12,206 bases of DNA from an uncultured Bacilli bacterium (GTDB lineage: Bacteria; Bacillota_I; Bacilli_A; RF39; UBA660). The DNA is taken from positions 1 to 12,206 of the forward strand of contig CANPYQ010000031.1 of the NCBI GenBank assembly GCA_947588865.1, read 5' to 3'. The translations under genes were made by a program, and so were the position numbers. Position 1 is the stretch's first letter. Every line of letters starts with the position of its first letter. The notes under the pieces are model-generated. The model searched no databases and had not been told where the DNA came from. It saw nothing but the letters and a program-made list of their open reading frames with translations. This document shows positions 6,943 to 12,206 of this stretch, one piece after another.

Positions 6943-6955
6943 TATTTCTTTTATT
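6915..6955 (+). terminator. Terminator-like hairpin spanning the rbfA stop
   Basis: A perfect 14-bp inverted repeat (AATAAAAGAAATAC pairing with GTATTTCTTTTATT) with a 13-nt loop that includes the rbfA TAG. The 3' arm is T-rich, but there is no long T run after it. It likely ends the rbfA transcript or protects its 3' end. Confidence 0.5.
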
Positions 6956-7005
6956 CATTAAAAATATTACATTTCATAAAATGATATGGATTTGTTTTTT
7001 ATAGA

Positions 7006-7028
7006 AAAAAGATGTTAACCATCTTTTT
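7006..7028. terminator. Terminator between rbfA and the convergent transglutaminase-fold gene
   Basis: A 9-bp stem (AAAAAGATG pairing with CATCTTTTT) with a 5-nt loop. On the minus strand it is followed by TTTTTTCTAT, a good T tract, directly after the stop of the 7027-7908 gene. It also has five T on the plus side and may stop readthrough from rbfA. Confidence 0.75.
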
Positions 7029-7908
7029 AATTTGCTTCTTTATAAATATTTTTATCAAAATTATGCTCAATTTTATCTAAATTCAATAATTCTTCAGTTG
7101 AAATCATAAAGAAATTGTGAAGTAAATATTGATTTCCATCACTAGCAACTGGATCATCCCATGTTGCATCTAAATGATACCATTTGTCATTTAATTTAAT
7201 TAAATTCCACACATGATTAGGTGATGTTATTTTATAGTTTTGTATACCAAGAACATTTAAGTAAATAGAAATTATGTCACTATATCCTCCACAAATTGAT
7301 TTTCCTGTTGTAATTAGGTTATATGCAGTATATGAATCTTGGGTATTTCCTTCATCATAAATAGTATTATTTATGATGAAATCATGAAAAATTTTAATTT
7401 TGTCATAATCGCTCATAGTATCATTAATATTGGTTTCAATAAAATTATTTATATAATCATTAATAAATTCTATTTCTTCACTATTATAAACTTTTTTAGA
7501 TTTAACTGTTATTTTTCCTGTTTGTATAATATCTATATTTATGGTTGAGAAAGAATTAAAAGGATGTACAAAATTGTTTATATTAGAAATTATTTCATTA
7601 TTATCAATTAATTTTTTAGCATCAGATATACAATTATCATAATTACAATAGAATGAAAAACTATCATCACCACTATTGATTATTGAATAAAACATATTGA
7701 GTAATTCTTGATAATTATTAACAGATGATGTATCTATATTTTGAACATACATATAATCATTATTTATATAATATTCGTTGTATGTTAAAACTTTATTACT
7801 ACCTTTATATATAATATCATCAGTTATAAAATTTGCAATATTATCTTTAAATATATAGACTACTATTACTAGACAAATCATAAAAATTATTTTAAATATA
7901 TCTTTCAT
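7027..7908 (-). CDS. Membrane-anchored transglutaminase-like domain protein
   Basis: A 293-residue protein. An N-terminal hydrophobic segment (about 5-20) acts as signal anchor and would place the rest outside the cell. The C-terminal part carries the transglutaminase-like (papain-fold) catalytic triad: Cys206 in GKSICGGYSD (202-211), His232 in NHVWN, and Asp247 in YHLDATWDDP (244-253). The region before it is a divergent domain with a CNYDNC pair (Cys88, Cys93) that could form a disulfide. Such proteins may act as peptidases, transamidases or cell-wall modifiers. The substrate is unknown. The ATG at 7908 has GGTGA four bases upstream and an extended -10 promoter. No functional link to neighbouring genes is visible. 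Confidence 0.85.
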   Translation of the reverse strand: MKDIFKIIFMICLVIVVYIFKDNIANFITDDIIYKGSNKVLTYNEYYINNDYMYVQNIDTSSVNNYQELLNMFYSIINSGDDSFSFYCNYDNCISDAKKLIDNNEIISNINNFVHPFNSFSTINIDIIQTGKITVKSKKVYNSEEIEFINDYINNFIETNINDTMSDYDKIKIFHDFIINNTIYDEGNTQDSYTAYNLITTGKSICGGYSDIISIYLNVLGIQNYKITSPNHVWNLIKLNDKWYHLDATWDDPVASDGNQYLLHNFFMISTEELLNLDKIEHNFDKNIYKEAN

Positions 7909-7923
7909 AGTATCACCACATTA

Positions 7924-7953
7924 ATTATAACACATACTATAGTTTATTCACAA
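7924..7953 (-). promoter_or_regulatory. Promoter for the transglutaminase-fold gene
   Basis: On the minus strand TTGTGA (7948-7953), an 18-bp spacer and TATAAT (7924-7929) preceded by TGT. The start site would be near 7917, leaving a very short leader with GGTGA before the ATG at 7908. Confidence 0.6.
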
Positions 7954-7970
7954 GAAAAATTTAAATTATA

Positions 7971-8010
7971 AAAAAAAGTAAAATTACTCCATTGAACCTA
8001 CTTTTTTACT
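7971..8010 (-). terminator. rpsT terminator
   Basis: Read on the minus strand, two alternative stems (AAAAAAGTA with TACTTTTTT, or AGTAAAA with TTTTACT) bracket the rpsT stop and lead into a run of eight T. The hairpin is AT-rich and overlaps the end of the gene. Confidence 0.55.
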
Positions 8011-8247
8011 TAATCTTGATTTGTTCCTTGCACTAGTATTTTTAGAAGATATCCCATTTTTTGTTGCTTTATCTATTGCTTTAATAGCAATTTTTAATTT
8101 ATCTTCAGCTTTCTCTTTATCTTTAGATACAATAGCTCTTTCTACATTTTTAATAGCAGTTTTCATACTAGCTGCATATTCATTATTAACTTTTCCTTTT
8201 TTCTCATTAATTAAAACTCTTTTTTTTGCATTTTTTAAATTTGGCAT
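7984..8247 (-). CDS. rpsT: 30S ribosomal protein S20
   Basis: An 87-residue, strongly basic, helical 16S rRNA-binding protein. It begins MPNLKNAKKRVLINEKK, and the C-terminal half has AIKAIDKATKNGISSKNTSA (53-72) followed by a basic RNKSRLSKK tail, the usual S20 pattern. A near-consensus GGAGGTGA lies three bases before the ATG. A possible extended -10 (TGTTATATA, minus strand 8265-8273) gives a short leader. Divergent placement next to gpr is the same as in Bacillus, which supports a Bacilli origin. Length is normal. Confidence 0.95.
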   Translation of the reverse strand: MPNLKNAKKRVLINEKKGKVNNEYAASMKTAIKNVERAIVSKDKEKAEDKLKIAIKAIDKATKNGISSKNTSARNKSRLSKKVGSME

Positions 8248-8344
8248 AATTCACCTCCAAGTCATATATAACATATTTTAACAAAAAATTAATAAAATTG
8301 CAATAATATATAGAAATTTGTTAAAAATAATAATGGTGATTTTT

Positions 8345-9376
8345 ATGGATAAAGAAGTCGATTTAAGCAAATATCAAATAAGAACTGATTTAGCTATAGA
8401 TTATGTAGAAGGTAATAGTAATTTAAAAGGTGTAAAACATAAAACTGATAATATAAATGGAATTACAGTAACAAATGTAATTTTACAAGAAGATAATGCA
8501 CTTGGTAAGAAAAAAGGAAAATATATAACTTTAGAGTTCGATGATGTAACAGATTCAAGAAATAGAGAGAAAGTTACAAGTACATTAACATTAATTTTAA
8601 GAAAAATGTTAAAATTAAAAAAAGATTCATTTGGACTTGTAATAGGTCTTGGAAACGATAAATCCACACCAGATTCTCTTGGACCTTTAGTTGTTAATGA
8701 TATTATTGTCACTAATCATTTATATTTATTAGGTCAAATGAGTGATAATTACAGAAGACTTTCTGCGATAAGCCCTGGTGTTATGGGCGAAACCGGTATT
8801 GAAACAAGCGATATTATTGAATCAATAGTAAAAAATATCAAACCAGATTATTTAATAGTTATAGACTCTTTAGCAAGTAAATCAATAGAAAGATTAAATA
8901 AAACTATACAAATAACTGATACTGGAATACATCCTGGAAGTGGTATTGGTAATAAAAGAAAAGAAATAAGTTATGAAACCTTAGGTATACCAGTTATAGC
9001 TATTGGTATTCCAACTGTTGTAGATGCAGTAATAATTGTATCAGATACTATAAATTTTATCTATAAAAATTATGCATTTAATAAAGAATATATGAATGTA
9101 CCTAAGAGCAAATTAACATTTAATAATGTAAATTATTTAAAGAAAGAAATAAAAGAATATAAAAAAGATAAGGAAGCACTATTAGGAATGGTTGGTACCT
9201 TAAATGATGAAGAACTACAAATGCTTATATATGAAGTATTAAATCCAATTGGATATAACTTAATGGTTACTCCTAAAGAAATCGATTTTATAATAAAAAA
9301 ATTGTCAGTTACAGTGTCAGATTCTATAAATAATGTTATTCATAATATTGACAAAAAAGATAAAACTGTGTTATAG
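8345..9376 (+). CDS. gpr: Germination protease GPR (spore protease)
   Basis: A 343-residue protease made in the forespore as a zymogen; on germination it degrades the small acid-soluble proteins that coat spore DNA. The match to Bacillus GPR is strong: the propeptide site YQIRTD/LAIDY (cleavage expected between Asp15 and Leu16, as in B. megaterium), GLGNDKSTPDSLGP (101-114), PGVMGETGIETSDI (144-157), DTGIHPGSGIGNKRK (192-206), IGIPTVVDA (220-228) and LMVTPKEID (306-314). Conserved Asp110 and Asp192 are candidates for the aspartate residues essential in this family. I chose the ATG at 8345 because GGTGA lies five bases upstream. A longer TTG opening at 8318 has no binding site. spoIIP, which follows gpr in Bacillus, is absent and pilin genes follow instead. 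Confidence 0.96.
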   Translation: MDKEVDLSKYQIRTDLAIDYVEGNSNLKGVKHKTDNINGITVTNVILQEDNALGKKKGKYITLEFDDVTDSRNREKVTSTLTLILRKMLKLKKDSFGLVIGLGNDKSTPDSLGPLVVNDIIVTNHLYLLGQMSDNYRRLSAISPGVMGETGIETSDIIESIVKNIKPDYLIVIDSLASKSIERLNKTIQITDTGIHPGSGIGNKRKEISYETLGIPVIAIGIPTVVDAVIIVSDTINFIYKNYAFNKEYMNVPKSKLTFNNVNYLKKEIKEYKKDKEALLGMVGTLNDEELQMLIYEVLNPIGYNLMVTPKEIDFIIKKLSVTVSDSINNVIHNIDKKDKTVL

Positions 9377-9377
9377 T
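9348..9377 (+). promoter_or_regulatory. Strong promoter inside the end of gpr, driving the pilin genes
   Basis: A perfect TTGACA (9348-9353), an 18-bp spacer and TATAGT (9372-9377) preceded by TGT. It lies within the last codons of gpr. The start site would be near 9384, giving a leader of about 24 nt that carries AAGGTGGTGA before the pilin ATG at 9408. Confidence 0.6.
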
Positions 9378-9407
9378 TATATCGTAGGAGAGTAAGGTGG
9401 TGATAAA

Positions 9408-9830
9408 ATGAAAAATAAAGGTTTTACATTAATAGAATTACTTGCAGTAATAGTAATATTAGCAATCATAGCATTAATAGCAACACCAATAATACTTGGA
9501 ATCATAGATGATGCAAGAAAGGGAGCTGCAGAAAGAGGAGCAGAACTAATAATAAGTAATGTTGAATTAGCTTATAGTACAGCATATATGCTAAATGAAG
9601 GAAACTATCCAACATTAAAACAAGTATCTGACAATTTCAAAATGGATGAAGCCAAGATGACTTATAGTGATGAAGGTGATTCAGCTACAATAGAAGTTGA
9701 TGATAAAAACATTGTTTGTACGGTTAGCAAGGGAGAGAATAATTTATCTGTAGAATGTACTCCAAATGCTGATGATACTAAAAAGGAAAAAACATCAACT
9801 ACTATGACTTTAAGTCCAAAAGCAGCATAG
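9408..9830 (+). CDS. Type IV pilin-like protein, copy 1
   Basis: A 140-residue prepilin. The short basic leader MKNKG ends in the Gly that prepilin peptidase cleaves, followed by FTLIE with the Glu at mature position 5, and a long hydrophobic helix (about 6-33). This is the class shared by type IVa pilins and ComGC-like competence pseudopilins. The C-terminal domain is short, with Cys104 and Cys117 that may form a disulfide loop, and a Lys/Thr tail. It lies 31 nt after gpr and is followed 94 nt later by a near-copy. No pilus assembly ATPase, platform protein or peptidase gene is in the window, so whether it serves adhesion, DNA uptake or motility is open. Confidence 0.9.
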   Translation: MKNKGFTLIELLAVIVILAIIALIATPIILGIIDDARKGAAERGAELIISNVELAYSTAYMLNEGNYPTLKQVSDNFKMDEAKMTYSDEGDSATIEVDDKNIVCTVSKGENNLSVECTPNADDTKKEKTSTTMTLSPKAA

Positions 9831-9884
9831 TTTAAACAATATAATTGTCAAAAAAATTATAAAATTATTTACGAATTGTTTAAA
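9831..9884 (+). repeat. Inverted repeat between the two pilin genes
   Basis: TTTAAACAAT (9831-9840), starting right after the copy 1 stop, pairs perfectly with ATTGTTTAAA (9875-9884) across a 34-nt AT-rich loop. It could be a weak terminator or processing element that sets the ratio of the two pilins. There is no T tract. The second arm overlaps the candidate -35 of the copy 2 promoter. Confidence 0.4.
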
Positions 9885-9903
9885 AGTTTATTATATTTAT
9901 ATA
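9876..9903 (+). promoter_or_regulatory. Possible promoter for pilin copy 2
   Basis: TTGTTT (9876-9881), a 16-bp spacer and TATATA (9898-9903). It is weaker than the promoter in front of copy 1. The sequence is AT-rich enough for this to occur by chance. Confidence 0.3.
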
Positions 9904-9924
9904 TAGAAAAGGTAAGGTGATAAA

Positions 9925-10359
9925 ATGAAAAATAAAGGTTTTACATTGATAGAATTACTTGCAGTAATAGTAATATTAGCAATCATAGCATTAATAGCAA
10001 CACCAATAATACTTGGAATCATAGATGACTCTAGAAAGGGAGCTGCAGAAAGGGGAGCAGAGTTAGTAATAAGTAATGTTGAATTAGCTTATAGTACAGC
10101 ATATATGTTAAATGAAGGAAAATATCCAAAATTAGAACAAGTAGCTGATGCATTCAAAATGGATGGGGCTAAAATGACAGCCACTGGAAGTAAAAAAACA
10201 TCTACTGCTACAATAAAAGTTGATGATAAAAATGTAAATTGTACTGCAACAGTTGCACCAGAAGGAACACCTTTAACTGTTAAGTGTATTGCAAATTCAA
10301 AAGAATTTACACCTGATGAATCTTCTACAATGATATTAACAGTAGAAGAGGGTGAATAA
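9925..10359 (+). CDS. Type IV pilin-like protein, copy 2
   Basis: A 144-residue prepilin with the same MKNKG/FTLIE cleavage and methylation site and hydrophobic helix as copy 1. Over the first 65 codons the two genes differ at 9 of 195 bases and only two residues (36 Ala/Ser, 48 Ile/Val). From about residue 66 they diverge quickly, and the last 50 residues align poorly. Both keep two Cys in the C-terminal domain (here Cys106 and Cys121). The ribosome binding site AAGGTGA four bases before the ATG matches copy 1. This is a tandem duplication in which the surface-exposed part has changed while the assembly part is conserved. A strong terminator overlaps its stop. Confidence 0.9.
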   Translation: MKNKGFTLIELLAVIVILAIIALIATPIILGIIDDSRKGAAERGAELVISNVELAYSTAYMLNEGKYPKLEQVADAFKMDGAKMTATGSKKTSTATIKVDDKNVNCTATVAPEGTPLTVKCIANSKEFTPDESSTMILTVEEGE

Positions 10360-10380
10360 AAACTCAATATTTGAGTTTTT
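10358..10380 (+). terminator. Rho-independent terminator after the pilin pair
   Basis: A 10-bp perfect stem (AAAAACTCAA pairing with TTGAGTTTTT) with a 3-nt loop, then a run of T broken by one C. It begins inside the TAA of pilin copy 2. The clearest terminator in the window. Confidence 0.9.
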
Positions 10381-10390
10381 TTTTCTTTTT

Positions 10391-10399
10391 TGATATAAT
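10391..10399 (+). promoter_or_regulatory. Extended -10 promoter for der
   Basis: TGATATAAT with no -35 match in the T-rich tract upstream. The start site would be near 10406, followed by AAAGGGG and the der ATG at 10425. Confidence 0.6.
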
Positions 10400-10424
10400 A
10401 CATTTGCTTGAAAGGGGAATGCCT

Positions 10425-11735
10425 ATGAAAAAACCAGTAGTAGCTTTAGTTGGAAGACCAAATGTAGGTAAAAGCACAATATTTAATAAATTAGTAGGTA
10501 AAAAGATTTCTATAATAGAAGATACTCCAGGAGTAACTCGAGATAGAGTATATGGAACTGTCTCCTATAATGATTATAAATTTCATTTAATAGATACAGG
10601 TGGCATTGAAATTGGATGTGAAAATTTTAATAATGACATTAAGGTCCAAGCATCACTTGCTATAGATGAAGCTGACATTGTAATATTTGTAGTAGATGGA
10701 AAAGAAGGATTAACCCGTGATGATTTTTTAGTTCGTGATATGTTGAAAAAAGTATCAAGCAAGGTAATTGTTGCAATAAATAAATGTGATAGTAAGAAAA
10801 TACGAGAAACTGAATATGATTTTTATGAACTTGGATTTAAAAATTATATTAAAATAAGTGGAGAGCAAGGAACCGGATTATATGAACTTCTTGATCTTAT
10901 TACAAACAATTTTCCTAAGTATGAAGAAAATATAGATGATACAAAAGTTAGATTTTCTGTAATAGGCAGGCCAAATGTAGGTAAAAGTAGTTTAGTAAAT
11001 GCTATATTAAATGAAGATAGGGTAATAGTATCAGATGTAGCGGGAACAACAAGAGATGCAATAGATACAGAATTTAATTATAATAATGAAAGATATGTTG
11101 TAATTGACACCGCTGGTATGAGAAAAAAAGGTAAAGTATATGAAAATATTGAAAAATATAGTTTGCTTAGAAGTTTAAAAGCAATTGATAGATCTGATGT
11201 GTGTGTACTCGTTATAGATGCTAGTGAAGGCATAATTGAACACGATAAACATATAGCTGGATATGCAATTGAGGCTGGTAAAGGGATTGTAATAGCTGTA
11301 AATAAATGGGATTTAATTGAAAATAAAGATAGTGCTATCAAAAAATGGAAAGAGGATATTAAGGCTGATTTTGCATTTATGCCTTATGCAAAATTAGTGT
11401 TCTTAAGTGCTAAAACAAAAAAAAGAATGCATACACTTATGCCAGAAATATTGAGTGCATATGAAAATAGTAAAAAGGAAATTAAAACTAGTTTACTTAA
11501 TAATGTAATAACAGATGCTTATGAACTTAATTTGCCACCTAGTTATAAAGGCAAAAGACTTAAGATTTATTTTGCAAGTCAAGTTAAAACTAATCCACCA
11601 ACATTTAACATTCAAGTTAATAGTAAAGGTTTAATACATTTTTCATATGAAAGATATTTAGAAAATAAAATAAGAGAGTCATTTGATTTTAGTGGAACAC
11701 CAATAGTTATAAATTTTAAGAATAAAGGGGAATAG
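10425..11735 (+). CDS. der: Ribosome biogenesis GTPase Der (EngA)
   Basis: A 436-residue protein, the same length as B. subtilis Der, with two tandem GTPase domains and a C-terminal KH-like domain. It is essential for 50S assembly. G domain 1 has GRPNVGKS (10-17), DTPGVTRDR (33-41), DTGG (57-60) and NKCD. G domain 2 has GRPNVGKSS (181-189), GTTRDA, DTAGMRKKGK (228-237) and NKWD (293-296). The C-terminal domain includes the conserved SYKGKRLKIYFASQV and HFSYERYLENKIRESF stretches. AAAGGGG lies 7 nt before the ATG at 10425. An in-frame ATG at 10419 sits only 1 nt from that site and is less likely. Residues before it would arise from the terminator T run and are spurious. Confidence 0.97.
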   Translation: MKKPVVALVGRPNVGKSTIFNKLVGKKISIIEDTPGVTRDRVYGTVSYNDYKFHLIDTGGIEIGCENFNNDIKVQASLAIDEADIVIFVVDGKEGLTRDDFLVRDMLKKVSSKVIVAINKCDSKKIRETEYDFYELGFKNYIKISGEQGTGLYELLDLITNNFPKYEENIDDTKVRFSVIGRPNVGKSSLVNAILNEDRVIVSDVAGTTRDAIDTEFNYNNERYVVIDTAGMRKKGKVYENIEKYSLLRSLKAIDRSDVCVLVIDASEGIIEHDKHIAGYAIEAGKGIVIAVNKWDLIENKDSAIKKWKEDIKADFAFMPYAKLVFLSAKTKKRMHTLMPEILSAYENSKKEIKTSLLNNVITDAYELNLPPSYKGKRLKIYFASQVKTNPPTFNIQVNSKGLIHFSYERYLENKIRESFDFSGTPIVINFKNKGE

Positions 11736-11764
11736 GCATAATTATAATTTTGTTTCTCTTTTTT

Positions 11765-11773
11765 TGTTATAAT
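11765..11773 (+). promoter_or_regulatory. Extended -10 promoter upstream of spoVIF
   Basis: TGTTATAAT lies in the 107-nt gap after der. A start near 11780 would give a leader of about 60 nt. The T-rich stretch just before it may also serve as the end of the der transcript, but I see no clear terminator stem there. Confidence 0.45.
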
Positions 11774-11842
11774 ATATATTAATAACTATAATAATAGAAC
11801 TAATTTGAACCTTTTACATACACTAATGTAGGAGGTTTTTTG

Positions 11843-12085
11843 ATGGCTTTTTCAGATTCATTCTTTAATAGAATAGAGAAAAAAACTAATGTGGGTAAGG
11901 ATACTATTATAGATCTTGCAAAAAAATTGCAACAAAATGATTTAAAAAATGAAGGAACTTTGAGAGAAGTTATACAAACATTAAGCCAAATGACAGGTAG
12001 AGATGTATCTAAAGAACAAGAAGATAAAATAATAAGTGCTGTTGTAAATGATAATGTTCCAAAGGATATAGATAAATTAATATAA
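11843..12085 (+). CDS. spoVIF: Stage VI sporulation protein F (SpoVIF/YjcC family)
   Basis: An 80-residue soluble protein. The pattern FFNRIEKKTNVGKDTIIDLA (7-26) followed by LREVIQTLSQMTG (41-53) and VSKEQEDKIISAVVNDNVP (55-73) matches SpoVIF. In B. subtilis SpoVIF is made in the mother cell late in sporulation and is needed for proper coat assembly and spore resistance. Length is close to the Bacillus protein (about 88 residues). AGGAGG at 11830-11835 fixes the ATG at 11843. A TTG one codon upstream is not needed. The gene stands alone after der with its own promoter region. With gpr it indicates that the organism can probably form endospores. Confidence 0.82.
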   Translation: MAFSDSFFNRIEKKTNVGKDTIIDLAKKLQQNDLKNEGTLREVIQTLSQMTGRDVSKEQEDKIISAVVNDNVPKDIDKLI

Positions 12086-12150
12086 ATAATTGTTAAAAAT
12101 AGTGAATGTTAAACATTAGTTAAAATGTTACCGATTTGTAATATAGATAA

Positions 12151-12173
12151 CAAACAAAGATGAACTTTGTTTG
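12151..12173 (+). terminator. Hairpin downstream of spoVIF
   Basis: A 9-bp perfect stem (CAAACAAAG pairing with CTTTGTTTG) with a 5-nt loop, 65 bases after the spoVIF stop. There is no T run after it, so it is only a tentative terminator. Nothing else supportable is seen between 12086 and the window end. Confidence 0.4.
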
Positions 12174-12206
12174 AAATAATATTGTAAATGATGAAATCTA
12201 AAAAGC

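Noticed and set aside
7984..8281. Plus-strand open frame opposite rpsT
   Set aside because: It is the hydrophobic antisense of a Lys/Ala-rich ribosomal protein. S20 on the minus strand explains the region fully.
8248..8344. Forespore sigma F/G promoter before gpr
   Set aside because: CATA-like and GCATA-like strings exist (8244-8248, 8263, 8272), but the spacings (about 14 or 23 bases) do not fit the expected 16-18.
12188..12206. Start of a further gene at ATGATG near the window end
   Set aside because: There is no ribosome binding site and only six codons are visible.
1..12206. tRNA or rRNA genes, CRISPR array, insertion sequences, or Mycoplasma genetic code
   Set aside because: No cloverleaf, repeat-spacer pattern or transposase was seen. 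TGA ends a gene at 6556-6558 and Trp is encoded by TGG, so the code is standard.

Overview
The window comes from a very AT-rich, Gram-positive-type genome. It carries a Firmicutes-style nusA/infB operon, AGGAGG/GGTGA ribosome binding sites, and two endospore genes (the germination protease gpr and the late coat-assembly gene spoVIF). TGA is used as a stop and TGG encodes Trp, so the code is standard rather than that of Mycoplasma. The compact layout, short leaders and terminators that overlap stop codons suggest a small-genome member of the Bacilli, perhaps an uncultured gut lineage related to RF39-like 'Mollicutes-like Firmicutes'. That placement is inference.

Layout. The end of an upstream gene (1-84) converges on a CPBP-family membrane protease (92-799, minus) across a 34-bp perfect palindrome. 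Divergent promoters at about 818-882 separate the protease from the translation/transcription operon rimP-nusA-ylxR-dCMP deaminase-second deaminase-infB (949-5669). A four-TM protein with a C-terminal zinc ribbon follows (5737-6558), then rbfA (6607-6942). On the minus strand lie a membrane-anchored transglutaminase-fold protein (7027-7908) and rpsT (7984-8247), which is divergent from gpr (8345-9376) as in Bacillus. Two tandem type IV pilin-like genes follow (9408-9830, 9925-10359), then a clear terminator, der (10425-11735) and spoVIF (11843-12085). The last ~120 bases hold no supportable gene.

How the genes work together. Most are housekeeping genes for ribosome assembly and translation (RimP, NusA, YlxR, IF-2, RbfA, S20, Der). 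The accessory parts are: (i) two zinc deaminases where the L7Ae-like gene ylxQ lies in B. subtilis; (ii) cell-envelope proteins (CPBP protease, zinc-ribbon membrane protein, transglutaminase-fold protein); (iii) duplicated pilins directly behind the spore protease; (iv) the two sporulation genes. RimP appears to consist of its N-terminal domain only. No complete new multi-gene system is evident. The best leads are the tandem pilins, the deaminase pair in the infB operon, the half-length RimP and a candidate NusA-dependent attenuator ahead of it.
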